In this document: in pieces, positions 25,541-33,663 of the stretch
How positions within the stretch are numbered: position 1 is the first letter of the stretch
Layout: the number at the start of each line of letters is the position of its first letter
DNA from: Clostridia bacterium
GTDB taxonomy: Bacteria; Bacillota; Clostridia; Christensenellales; Aristaeellaceae
Length of the DNA stretch: 50,742 nucleotides
NCBI GenBank assembly: GCA_030530315.1
Contig: JAUMVG010000020.1
Span: 1 to 50,742 of the forward strand
Reading direction: 5' to 3'
Position numbers and translations under genes: made by a program
The notes under the pieces: generated by a model
Databases searched by the model: none
What the model was told of the DNA's origin: nothing
Seen by the model: the letters and a program-made list of their open reading frames with translations, nothing else

Positions 25541-26332
25541 ATGCGCGAATATGAATTCAACGCCGAGGCGGCCCGGGACGGCCTCGTGCGCGCCATCCGG
25601 GAGCTGGCCGAGCGCCAGGGCTTCGGCAGGGTGGTGCTGGGCATCTCCGGCGGCAAGGACTCCACCGTCTGCGCGGCGCTGTGCGCCCGAGCCCTGGGCC
25701 CGGAGAACGTCTACGGCGTCATGCTGCCCGACGGCGAGCAGAAGGACATCTCCGACAGCGTCCGCGTCTGCAAGGCCCTGGGCATCCAGCGGCGCACCAT
25801 CAACATCGGCAGCATCCACGCGGCCCTGAAGGCCGTCACCGACCAGCTGACGCCCGCCGCCCCCGAGGGCGAGTTCACCGTCCCCTTCAACCGGGAGAGC
25901 GACATCAACGTGGGCCCGCGGCTGCGGATGACCACCCTGCGCTACATCGGCCAGAGCCTCGGCGCGCGGCTGGTGGGCACCGGCAACCTGTCCGAGGCCA
26001 CCGTGGGCTACTGCACCAAGGACGGCGACACCTCCTGCGACTTCTCCCTGCTGGGAGCGGTCACCAGCGTGGAGGTGGTCCAGATCGGCCTGACGATGCC
26101 CGAGCTGCCCCGGGACCTGGTGGAAAAGCCCCCGGCCGACGGCCTGTCCGGCCAGTGCGACGAGGACCGCCTGGGCGTCACCTACCGGGACATCCACCGC
26201 TACATCCGCCTGGGCACCTGCGGCGACCCGGAGACCGACGCGCTGATCCACAAAAAGGAACAGGCCAACCTGCACAAGCGCGGCATGCCCGTGGTGCTCC
26301 AGCCCTTCCCGAAGGCAGGCGAGGCCCGGTGA
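25541..26332 (+). CDS. nadE: Ammonia-dependent NAD+ synthetase
   Basis: The 263-aa protein has the ATP-pyrophosphatase P-loop SGGKDS near residue 38, typical of NadE, which amidates nicotinate adenine dinucleotide to NAD with ATP. The length matches the ammonia-dependent form, with no N-terminal glutaminase (nitrilase) domain, so free ammonia is the likely nitrogen source. Other NadE-like stretches are GTGNLSEATVGY near 146 and the KKEQANLHKR region near 240. The start ATG 25541 follows AGGAGG. Its last codons overlap the GTG start of nadD by 4 bp, indicating translational coupling. Cytoplasmic enzyme, last step of the pathway. Confidence 0.93.
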   Translation: MREYEFNAEAARDGLVRAIRELAERQGFGRVVLGISGGKDSTVCAALCARALGPENVYGVMLPDGEQKDISDSVRVCKALGIQRRTINIGSIHAALKAVTDQLTPAAPEGEFTVPFNRESDINVGPRLRMTTLRYIGQSLGARLVGTGNLSEATVGYCTKDGDTSCDFSLLGAVTSVEVVQIGLTMPELPRDLVEKPPADGLSGQCDEDRLGVTYRDIHRYIRLGTCGDPETDALIHKKEQANLHKRGMPVVLQPFPKAGEAR

Positions 26333-26940
26333 GCGGCGCGCTGGCATTCTTCGGGGCCTTCAACCCGCCCACCGTCGCCCACCTGGAGCTGGCCCGCTTC
26401 GCCCTGGAGCAGACGGGCCGGGAGACGGCGATCTTCGTGCCCTCGAAGTCCGTCTACATCCGCGGCGAGCAGGGCAAGGACTTCGCCTACTCCGACGCCC
26501 GGCGCCTGGAAATGCTCCGGGCCGCGGCGGCGAGCCGCCCCTGGATGGCGGTGACGGACTGGGAGATCCGGCAGGCGGCCCAGCCCCGCACCTACGAGAC
26601 GCTGTGCCACCTGAGGTCCCTGGGCGACGCCCCGGCGCTGCTGATGGGCTCCGACAAGCTGCCGGAGCTGGAGCACGGCTGGCGGCACGTGGATGAGATC
26701 GCCCGGGAATTCGGCATCCTCTGCATGACCCGGGGCGGCGACGACTGCACCAGAATGCTGGCGGAGGACCCCTACCTGCGCGCCCTGTCCCCGTGGATCA
26801 CATTGCTGGAGACCCCCGCCGAGCTGCGGAACATCTCCTCCACCCAGGTGCGCCGCCGGGTGGCGGCGGGCGAGCCCGTCGAAGGCCTCGTGCCCGGGGA
26901 GATCCTCCCGCTGCTTTCCATCGACCTGCCCGGGGCATAG
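26329..26940 (+). CDS. nadD: Nicotinate-nucleotide adenylyltransferase
   Basis: The 203-aa nucleotidyltransferase has a variant of the class signature near the start (FFGAFNPPTVAHLELA, where GxFxPxxxxH binds ATP) and ISSTQVRRRV near 165, the C-terminal phosphate-binding motif of NadD. It adenylates nicotinate mononucleotide to the dinucleotide, the step before NadE. Translation begins at GTG 26329, overlapping the nadE stop by 4 bp. The stop codon is TAG, which shows that amber is a normal stop in this genome. The following 197 bp before pncB hold only GC-rich sequence without a convincing gene. Confidence 0.9.
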   Translation: MSGALAFFGAFNPPTVAHLELARFALEQTGRETAIFVPSKSVYIRGEQGKDFAYSDARRLEMLRAAAASRPWMAVTDWEIRQAAQPRTYETLCHLRSLGDAPALLMGSDKLPELEHGWRHVDEIAREFGILCMTRGGDDCTRMLAEDPYLRALSPWITLLETPAELRNISSTQVRRRVAAGEPVEGLVPGEILPLLSIDLPGA

Positions 26941-27137
26941 GCGCGCGGCGTTCCCGCCCCGCGCGGCCACTCCCCTCTGATCAAAAACCCATGCGCCGCC
27001 GGGGGGCTTGCAACGGCCCCTTCGTTCAGGGCGACGCGCGTTCACCCGCTCGCGATACCGCCGGGCGCCCCGCCCGACAGGCCCTTCCAACCATCCCGGC
27101 CCGAGCCGGACCGAATCCGCACAGGAGGCTGACAACG

Positions 27138-28337
27138 ATGAAGCTCGAACCCATTGTCCTTTCCCTGCTCGACACCGACCTGTACAAGTTCAACATGGAC
27201 CAGGTCATCTTTCACAAGCACACCGACCTGAGCGGCGAATACTACTTCCGCTGCCGCAACGAGGGCGTCGTATTCACCCGGGAGATGTTCGAGGAGATCA
27301 ACGCCCAGATCGACCACCTGTGCACACTGCGCTTCACCCGCGAGGAGCTGGACTACCTGCGCTCCATCCGCTTCATCAAGGGCGACTACGTGGAGTTCCT
27401 CCGGCTGTGGCACCCCATCCGGGACTACGTGGAAACCAGCCTGTCCGAGGACGGCGAGCTGGGCATCGTGGTGCGGGGCCCGCTGTTCTCCGCCATGCAG
27501 TTTGAGATCTACCTGCTGGAGATCGTCAACGAGGTCTACTTCCGCATGAAGTACGACTACGCCGAGCTGCTGTCCGCCGCCGAAAAGCGGCTGGACGCCA
27601 AGATCGCCGACTTCCGCTCCGGCAAGTACACCTTCCGCTTCGCCGAGTTCGGCTGCCGCCGCAGGCTCTCCCGCGAGTGGGAGGAGGTCGTGGTGCGCCG
27701 CCTGGCCACCGAGACTCAGAACTGCGCCGGCACCTCCAACGTGTGGCTGGCCTGGAAGTACAACCTGACGCCCATCGGCACCTACGCCCACGAGTTCGTG
27801 CAGATGTACCAGGGCATCGACTCCATCCCCCTGGCCTACACCAACCACTACGCCCTGGAGGACTGGTACGACGAGTACCGGGGCGACAACGGCACCGCGC
27901 TGACCGACACCGTCACCACCGACCTGTTCCTGCTGGACTTCAACCGGGCCATGGTGAACAACTTCAGCGGCGTGCGCCACGACAGCGGCGACCCCTACGA
28001 GTGGGGCGAGAAGCTGATCGCCCACTACAAGAGCTACGGCGTGGACCCGATGAGCAAGCAGCTGCTGTTCAGCGACAGCCTGGACTTCGACCGCGCCCAG
28101 GCCCTCTACGACCACTTCAAGGACCGCGTGAAGGTCTCCTTCGGCATCGGCACCTTCTGCTCCAACGACACCGACCAGACGCCGCTGAACATCGTCATCA
28201 AGCTGCAGACCGTGAACGGGCACGCGGTGGCCAAGCTGTCCGACACCCCCGGCAAGGCCATGTGCCGCGACATGGAATACCTGGAGTACCTGAAGCGCTC
28301 CGTGGCCTTCCGCATCAAGCGGGCCCATGAGCAGTGA
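27138..28337 (+). CDS. pncB: Nicotinate phosphoribosyltransferase
   Basis: The 399-aa protein matches PncB-type NAPRTase, which joins nicotinate and PRPP to give nicotinate mononucleotide with ATP stimulation. Family features are the N-terminal LLDTDLYKFNMDQ substrate-binding stretch, TNHYALEDW near 233 with the His position phosphorylated in relatives, GVRHDSGDPYEW near 280, and FGIGTFCSND near 336. Length is normal. The ATG at 27138 has AGGAGG upstream; the reading frame stays open further 5' but without a ribosome site. Together with pncA, nadD and nadE it completes the Preiss-Handler route. Its end overlaps the radical SAM gene by 11 bp. Confidence 0.93.
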   Translation: MKLEPIVLSLLDTDLYKFNMDQVIFHKHTDLSGEYYFRCRNEGVVFTREMFEEINAQIDHLCTLRFTREELDYLRSIRFIKGDYVEFLRLWHPIRDYVETSLSEDGELGIVVRGPLFSAMQFEIYLLEIVNEVYFRMKYDYAELLSAAEKRLDAKIADFRSGKYTFRFAEFGCRRRLSREWEEVVVRRLATETQNCAGTSNVWLAWKYNLTPIGTYAHEFVQMYQGIDSIPLAYTNHYALEDWYDEYRGDNGTALTDTVTTDLFLLDFNRAMVNNFSGVRHDSGDPYEWGEKLIAHYKSYGVDPMSKQLLFSDSLDFDRAQALYDHFKDRVKVSFGIGTFCSNDTDQTPLNIVIKLQTVNGHAVAKLSDTPGKAMCRDMEYLEYLKRSVAFRIKRAHEQ

Positions 28338-29277
28338 GCTCGAGCAGCGGCCCCAGTGGCGGCAGGTGGGCCCCTATCGGGTGACCAGCGAGCTGTTCAT
28401 CGACCTGGTGTTCACCTCTGCCTGCGACTGCGCCTGTCCCTGGTGCATCGCCCGGACCCGGACCTTCGCCAGGGAGGACCGGGCCCGGTGGCGGCGGGGG
28501 CTGGAGGACGCCTTCCGCCTGTTCGACATCAAGAGCGCCATCATCCTCGGCGGCGAGGCCACCATCGACCCCGACTTCTGGGAAAAGCTGGAGGCGGTGG
28601 CCCGGGTCGCCTCCCGCCGCCCGCTGGAGCACCTGATCCTGACCACCAACGGCAGCCGCCTGGGGGACGACGGCTTCGTCCGGCGGCTGCTGGAATCCCC
28701 CATCGACGCGGTCAACCTGTCCCGCATGCACGACGACCAACCCACAAACGACGCCATATTCGGCCGCCCGACCCTCACCCGCGAGGCCATCGCCGCGCTG
28801 TACCGCCGCCTGAAGGCCGGCGGGCGCACCCTTCGCCTGAACGTCAACGTCTGGCGCGGCAACCTGGATTCCGTGGAAGCGATGAACCGGTTCGTGGAGC
28901 GCTTCTCCGGCTGCTGCGACGCCATCAAATTCACCCCTCTCATGGACACCTCCATGTTCGACACCCTTCCCTCCGTCACCCGTTACACCGCTGAAAACGC
29001 CATACCGGAACCGGAAATCGCCGCGCTGTGGGACGCCTTCGCCGCAGGGCATGGACAAGTGCGCCGCGCTTCGAACGTGCTGGGCTTCGTGGACTACGCG
29101 GAGCTGTTCGCCGGGAGCCAGCGGGTCATCCTCAAGTACGCCCAGGTCGAGGACAAGTACGACCGGGACACCGTCATACCCACCCTCAAGCTGTACCCCA
29201 ACGGCTGCCTGAGCAACGAGTGGAGCTTTGGAAAGGACATACGCGCGCGCCTTTCGGAAGCTCCCGAGGCGCGATAA
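28327..29277 (+). CDS. Radical SAM protein in the NAD operon
   Basis: The 316-aa protein has the radical SAM cluster motif CxxxCxxC at Cys33, Cys37 and Cys40, which binds the [4Fe-4S] used to cleave S-adenosylmethionine. Other SAM-barrel features are GGEATIDP near 78 (the GGE motif), LTTNGS near 105 and LRLNVNVW near 170. A single late Cys near 297 is the only obvious candidate for an auxiliary site, so no full SPASM domain is seen. The substrate cannot be told. It overlaps pncB by 11 bp, so it is translated together with NAD salvage genes, which suggests a role in cofactor or nucleotide metabolism or in modifying a neighbouring protein. Confidence 0.85.
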   Translation: MSSELEQRPQWRQVGPYRVTSELFIDLVFTSACDCACPWCIARTRTFAREDRARWRRGLEDAFRLFDIKSAIILGGEATIDPDFWEKLEAVARVASRRPLEHLILTTNGSRLGDDGFVRRLLESPIDAVNLSRMHDDQPTNDAIFGRPTLTREAIAALYRRLKAGGRTLRLNVNVWRGNLDSVEAMNRFVERFSGCCDAIKFTPLMDTSMFDTLPSVTRYTAENAIPEPEIAALWDAFAAGHGQVRRASNVLGFVDYAELFAGSQRVILKYAQVEDKYDRDTVIPTLKLYPNGCLSNEWSFGKDIRARLSEAPEAR

Positions 29278-29308
29278 CCTTCCAACGCCATCACAAGGAG
29301 GGATTCGC

Positions 29309-29878
29309 ATGGCAAACTGGTTTGAGGGAATGTGCGGCAGGGTGGCCCCGGGGCTGTGCCGGCTGTCCGTGAACGGCGCCATCGCCGTCAGGACCCGCGC
29401 CGGCTACCGCGCCTACGACGTGGACACCGGCAGGCTGACCAACTGCGACAGCTTCGTGCTGGACGTGGGCGACGACTACTTCTTCGTCATGCCCACCAGC
29501 AAGGTCAGGAAGGGCGACATCATACTCTCCGGCGGCCTGCCGAAGTGCGTCGTCGCCACAGACGGAGACACCATCACCGCCATCAACTTCGAGGACGCCA
29601 CGGTGGAGACGCTCCTGCCGGAGCACCACCTGTTCATGGGCGGCACCTGCCTCTGCGGCAGGATCGTCTCCCTGTTCGGACGCAGCGGCGTCAAGGGCAA
29701 AAAGGGCGTCAACGGCATGATGAAGTACATGATCTTCTCCAGCCTGCTCAAGGGCAGGGAGGGCGGCCTGAACGGCCTGGCCCCGCTGATGCTGATGGGC
29801 GGCAAATCGGATTTCCTGGAGGGACTCTTCGACGAGGACGAGGACAGCGAAGACCGCGAAGACCGGAAGGAGGCCTGA
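29309..29878 (+). CDS. Hypothetical protein with acidic tail, upstream of vWA gene
   Basis: The 189-aa protein is not a family I recognise. The first 115 residues look beta-rich (repeated short strands such as AIAVRTR, FVLDVGDDYFFVMP, DIILSGG, KCVVATDGDTITAINF), like a small barrel or SH3/Hint-like fold. A Gly/Lys-rich stretch and a hydrophobic Met/Leu segment (about 133-160) follow, then an acidic tail of Asp and Glu. No signal peptide. ATG 29309 follows AAGGAGGG; an upstream in-frame ATG at 29228 lacks a site. The vWA gene starts 2 bp after the stop, so the two are tightly coupled and probably interact. Confidence 0.65.
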   Translation: MANWFEGMCGRVAPGLCRLSVNGAIAVRTRAGYRAYDVDTGRLTNCDSFVLDVGDDYFFVMPTSKVRKGDIILSGGLPKCVVATDGDTITAINFEDATVETLLPEHHLFMGGTCLCGRIVSLFGRSGVKGKKGVNGMMKYMIFSSLLKGREGGLNGLAPLMLMGGKSDFLEGLFDEDEDSEDREDRKEA

Positions 29879-29880
29879 AC

Positions 29881-30792
29881 ATGGGATACGGATATTGGAC
29901 GAAGGACAGCTTTGCCAGCTACAGCGCCGGCAAGGGACGGACCGTGGACGCCTCCGGGCGGCTTGACAGCCGGCTGACCGACCAGCAGATCTTCACCCAG
30001 CGCGTCATGAGCCCCCGGCTGGACCCGAAAAACGTGATGCGGGAGTGCTGCGACAGCGACGACCACCCGAACACCCTGCCCGTGATCCTCGCCCTGGACG
30101 TCACCGGCAGCATGGGCCCCGCCTCCGCCGAGGTGGCCAAGAAGATGAACGAGGTGATGACCCGCCTGTACGGCGAGATCCCGGACGTGGAGTTCATGGT
30201 CATGGGCATCGGCGACCTGGCCTACGACCGCGCGCCCATCCAGATCTCCCAGTTCGAGGCGGACATCCGCATCGCCGAGCAGCTGGACCTGGTCTACATG
30301 GAGCACGGCGGCGGCGGCAACAGCTACGAATCCTACACCGCGGCCTGGTACATGGGCCTCTACCACACCCGGCTGGACTGCTGGAAGCGGGGCCGCCGCG
30401 GCCTGCTCATCACCATGGGCGACGAGACCCTGAACCCCTACCTGCCCCATGAACCCCTGGCCCGCGCCACCGGCGACACCCTGCAGGCCGATGTGGACAC
30501 CGCCGCCCTCTACCGGGATGCCTCCCGGAAGTTCGACATCTACCACATGCACGTCAGGCACGGGCAGGCGGACCGCTACCTCGACGACATGAAGGCCTCC
30601 TTCGGCCGACAGCTGGAAAAGGGGCACCTGGAGATCGTGGACGTCGACGGCATCGCCGAGGCCATCGTCCGGGTGGTCAGGCGCCATGCCCAGAATAATG
30701 CCGACCCCGTGCTGCCCTTCGCCGTGCCGGAGGCGCCCGCCCCACAACCCGCCGGAGAGCGCCGCGGCCTGCTGCGCCTCATTCGCTGGTGA
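29881..30792 (+). CDS. Cytoplasmic vWA-domain protein
   Basis: The 303-aa protein contains a vWA domain (about 65-260) with the metal-site motif DVTGSM at 73-78 (DxTxS form) and an acidic fourth-strand motif GDET near 180. A conserved-looking N-terminus rich in Tyr and Ser (MGYGYWTKDSFASYS) and a Pro-rich C-terminus flank it. There is no signal peptide or membrane helix, unlike the two vWA proteins of the tubulin operon. Cytoplasmic vWA proteins often assemble with NTPases or chaperones. It is 2 bp after the 189-aa gene and followed by the PurA-like gene, all in the NrtR-led operon. Function unknown. Confidence 0.82.
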   Translation: MGYGYWTKDSFASYSAGKGRTVDASGRLDSRLTDQQIFTQRVMSPRLDPKNVMRECCDSDDHPNTLPVILALDVTGSMGPASAEVAKKMNEVMTRLYGEIPDVEFMVMGIGDLAYDRAPIQISQFEADIRIAEQLDLVYMEHGGGGNSYESYTAAWYMGLYHTRLDCWKRGRRGLLITMGDETLNPYLPHEPLARATGDTLQADVDTAALYRDASRKFDIYHMHVRHGQADRYLDDMKASFGRQLEKGHLEIVDVDGIAEAIVRVVRRHAQNNADPVLPFAVPEAPAPQPAGERRGLLRLIRW

Positions 30793-30850
30793 TCCCCGCC
30801 CCGCCTTCAACCCCAACAAACATCCGGACTTCATGAAGGGAGGCTCCGCC

Positions 30851-32038
30851 ATGCGCAGGGCGATCATCATCATCGGCGCGAACTACGGGGATGAGGGCAA
30901 GGGCCTCGCGACCATGCTGGCGGCCCGCCGGCTGGGCGCGCCCTGCCTGAACGTGCTGATCAACGGCGGCGCGCAGCGCGGCCACACCGTGGAGTATCCC
31001 GACGGCCGCCGCCACGTGTTCCACCACTTCGGCTCCGCGTCGTTTGAAGGCGCGGTCTCCTGCGCGGACGCGGATTTCATTGTCAACCCCATGCTGTTCA
31101 TGCAGGAGCGGGAGGAGCTGGCCGCTTTCGGCCTCTCCCCCCGGCTGCTGGTGTCGGCCCGATGCCGCGTCACCACCCCCTGGGACATGATGCTGGGCCA
31201 GATCATCGAGGAGAACCGGGGCGCGGCCCGCCACGGCTCCTGCGGCTGCGGCATCTTCGAGACCCGCCTCCGGTTTGAGCGCTCGGGCTTCGCCCTGGAC
31301 TACGGCCGGCTGGCGGAGCTGTCCCTCGACGGCTACCGGCGGTACTGCCGCCGCATCCTGAACGAATACCTGCCCGGGCGACTCGCCGCCCTGGGCATGC
31401 GGGCCGGCGCGGACTGGCTGCCGCTGCTGGCGGACGAGGGTATACTTGCCCACAGCTGGGAGGACCTGCAGGCCATGCTGGCCGCAACGGAGATCTATGA
31501 GCGCTGGGAGGACGCCGCCGCGCCCTGGGAAGCGCTGCTGTTCGAGGCGGGACAGGGGCTGGCGCTGGACGAGTTCAACGCCGCGGACGCCCCCCACCTG
31601 ACCCCCAGCCGCACCACCTCCCGGGTCAGCGCCGAGCGCGTCGCCGCGCTGCCCGGCAGCACCGACGCCCGGGTGGTCTACGTCACCCGGTCCTACCTGA
31701 CCCGCCACGGCGCGGGACCCCTGCCCGGAGAATGCCCCCGGGAGACGATCGATCCGGCCATCGTGGACCGCACCAACGTGCCCAACCCCCACCAGCAGTC
31801 CCTGCGCTTCGGCCGCTTCGACGCGAGGACGGTGCTGGCGCGGGTGGACGCCGACCTGAAAAGCTCCCGCAAGGTGTTGCCGAACCTGCGCAGCGCCGCG
31901 CTGATCACCCACCTGAACGAGACCGGCGGAAGGCTCTTCGGCGGCGGAGCGCTTGACGCCTTCGCCGACCGCTTCGACCGCGCCTTTGTCTCCGATTGCA
32001 GGTGGGACGCCGCTCCCCTCGGCGCTCCCAGGCGCTGA
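30851..32038 (+). CDS. Divergent adenylosuccinate-synthetase (PurA) homologue
   Basis: The 395-aa protein is shorter than typical PurA (about 425-430). The GTP/IMP loop reads GANYGDEGKGLAT (8-20), keeping the catalytic Asp of GDEGKG, and a GHT motif (about 45-47) keeps the catalytic His. Other regions are altered: the IMP-binding TTGRGIGP region reads SCGCGIFE, and the LDxxxGTYP region reads LDEFNAADAP. TRHGAGPLPGE matches the late TRVGxGPFPTE block. It is thus a PurA-fold GTP-dependent ligase whose nucleotide or amino-acid substrate may differ. ATG 30851 follows GGGAGG. Canonical AMP synthesis is possible, but its place at the end of an NAD operon and the changed loops suggest a specialised paralogue. 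Confidence 0.8.
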   Translation: MRRAIIIIGANYGDEGKGLATMLAARRLGAPCLNVLINGGAQRGHTVEYPDGRRHVFHHFGSASFEGAVSCADADFIVNPMLFMQEREELAAFGLSPRLLVSARCRVTTPWDMMLGQIIEENRGAARHGSCGCGIFETRLRFERSGFALDYGRLAELSLDGYRRYCRRILNEYLPGRLAALGMRAGADWLPLLADEGILAHSWEDLQAMLAATEIYERWEDAAAPWEALLFEAGQGLALDEFNAADAPHLTPSRTTSRVSAERVAALPGSTDARVVYVTRSYLTRHGAGPLPGECPRETIDPAIVDRTNVPNPHQQSLRFGRFDARTVLARVDADLKSSRKVLPNLRSAALITHLNETGGRLFGGGALDAFADRFDRAFVSDCRWDAAPLGAPRR

Positions 32039-32137
32039 CACCGTCGGCTTGCCCCGCGCGACGCCCGGCGCTCAAAAGCCCTCCGCCCTGCGCGGGCAAA
32101 CGGAAATGCCTGGCAATGCGTTGTCATTCCAACAGAC

Positions 32138-32186
32138 ACAGCCTCCGGCATCTGCTATAATAGCGGTGTCGAAGGCTGTCTTTTTT
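32138..32186 (+). terminator. Intrinsic terminator of the NAD operon
   Basis: ACAGCCT (32138-32144) pairs with AGGCTGT (32173-32179), and the stem extends inward with two mismatches. CTTTTTT follows directly. It lies 100 bp after the PurA-like gene and separates the NAD operon from the Rnf promoter. Confidence 0.78.
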
Positions 32187-32219
32187 CTGTCTTTGGTCAT
32201 TTTTTCAACGAAGTTCACA

Positions 32220-32248
32220 TTTACAATTCCTACAATATATGATAGAAT
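32220..32248 (+). promoter_or_regulatory. Promoter of the Rnf-Nrf operon
   Basis: TTTACA (32220-32225) and TAGAAT (32243-32248) are 17 bp apart in an AT-rich stretch, about 68 bp before the rnfC start. It follows the NAD operon terminator. Confidence 0.7.
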
Positions 32249-32316
32249 GTTTTTAACCACTGCGCAATGCGTGCGCATGTCGAGCATAAAACCAATTGAA
32301 GGGAGAGTTGAGGCCG

Positions 32317-33660
32317 GTGAAAGACACGTTTCGCGGCGGAGTCCATCCGAACGACCACAAGGATTTGAGTCGTGATATGCCGCTGCGCGATTTCCTGCCC
32401 AAGGGTGAGATGGTCTTCCCGCTGTCCCAGCACATCGGAAAGCCAGCCAAGCCCATCGTAAAGAAGAATGATCCCGTGCTGGTGGGCCAGCGCATCGCGG
32501 AGGCCGACGGCTTTGTCTCCGCGCACATCATCTGCTCCTGCTCGGGAACCGTCAAGGCCATCGAAAAGCGCCGGGTGCTCACCGGGGCCATGATGGACTG
32601 CATCGTCGTGGACAACGACGGCGCCTTCACCCCCGCGGAGGGCTTCGGCCAGCGGGAGGACGCCGCCGGCCTGACCAACGACGACATCCTCGCCCGGGTC
32701 CAGGAGGCCGCCATCGTCGGCCTGGGCGGCGCCGGCTTCCCCACCCACGTGAAGCTGCGCCCGAAGGACCCCGCCGCCATTCGCTACATCATCGCCAACG
32801 GCGCGGAGTGCGAGCCCTACCTGACCTGCAACGACCAGCTGATGCGCACCCGCGCGGCGGAGATCGTCGAGGGCCTGGAGCTGATGCTGCGCCTGTTCCC
32901 CAACGCGGAAGGCGTCATCGGCATCGAGCGCAACAAGCCCGAGGCTATCGCGGCCATGCAGGCGGCCGTCTCCGGCAAGAACCGCATGCGCGTGCTGCCG
33001 CTGAAGACCAAGTACCCCCAGGGCGGCGAGCGCAGCCTGATCCAGGTGGTGGCCGGGGCCAACTTCCCCATCACCAAGCTGCCGGCGGACGTGGGCTGCA
33101 TCGTGGAGAACGTGGGCACCATCTACGCCATCCAGCGGGCGGTGCTCTATCGCGAGCCCCTGTTCAGCCACTGCCTGACCCTCACCGGCGAGGCAGTCAA
33201 GAACCCCGGCAACTACATCATCCGGGACGGCACCAGCTTCAGCGAGCTGCTGGAGGCCTCCGGCGGCCTGAAGGAGGGCGTGACCCTCAAGAAGGCGCTG
33301 TGCGGCGGCCCGATGATGGGCATTCCCCTCGGCTCCCTGGACGTGCCCATCCAGAAGCAGAACAACGGATTGACCCTGCTGGCGGAGGATCCCTGCGAGG
33401 CCGCCGAGGCTCAGATGACGGCCTGCCTGCACTGCGGGCGCTGCACCACGGTCTGTCCCATGGGCCTGCTGCCCCAGCTGATGGCGGAGGCCGCTGACGA
33501 CGGCGACCTGGACCGCTACGAAAAGAAGCTCTACGGCCTTGAGTGCATCCAGTGCGGCTCCTGCACCTACATCTGCCCGGCCAAGCGGCCGCTGATGCAG
33601 ACCTTCAAGCAGGCCAAGGCGGAAATCATGGCGCGCAAGCGCGCGGCGGGAGGTAAGTAA
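32317..33660 (+). CDS. rnfC: Rnf complex subunit RnfC
   Basis: The 447-aa peripheral subunit takes part in NADH oxidation/reduction by the ferredoxin:NAD oxidoreductase Rnf. It has the flavin/NADH-binding glycine loop GLGGAGFPTHVK (about 133-144), a soluble-ligand-binding beta-grasp region, and two [4Fe-4S] motifs near the end (CLHCGRCTTVCP and CIQCGSCTYICP). The start is GTG 32317 with GGGAGA upstream; a TTG at 32296 is in frame but lacks a site. Subunits that follow are rnfDG, rnfE, rnfA and rnfB in the usual clostridial CDGEAB order. The complex couples ferredoxin/NAD electron flow to Na+ or H+ movement across the membrane. Confidence 0.95.
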   Translation: MKDTFRGGVHPNDHKDLSRDMPLRDFLPKGEMVFPLSQHIGKPAKPIVKKNDPVLVGQRIAEADGFVSAHIICSCSGTVKAIEKRRVLTGAMMDCIVVDNDGAFTPAEGFGQREDAAGLTNDDILARVQEAAIVGLGGAGFPTHVKLRPKDPAAIRYIIANGAECEPYLTCNDQLMRTRAAEIVEGLELMLRLFPNAEGVIGIERNKPEAIAAMQAAVSGKNRMRVLPLKTKYPQGGERSLIQVVAGANFPITKLPADVGCIVENVGTIYAIQRAVLYREPLFSHCLTLTGEAVKNPGNYIIRDGTSFSELLEASGGLKEGVTLKKALCGGPMMGIPLGSLDVPIQKQNNGLTLLAEDPCEAAEAQMTACLHCGRCTTVCPMGLLPQLMAEAADDGDLDRYEKKLYGLECIQCGSCTYICPAKRPLMQTFKQAKAEIMARKRAAGGK

Positions 33661-33663
33661 GGC

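Noticed and set aside
24219-32038. Prophage or phage auxiliary NAD gene cluster
   Set aside because: No phage structural, integrase or lysis genes; GC content and signals match neighbours.
30851-32038. PurZ of the 2-aminoadenine (Z-genome) pathway
   Set aside because: The catalytic Asp of GDEGKG is retained and no accompanying dATPase, PurZ-type polymerase or phage context is present.
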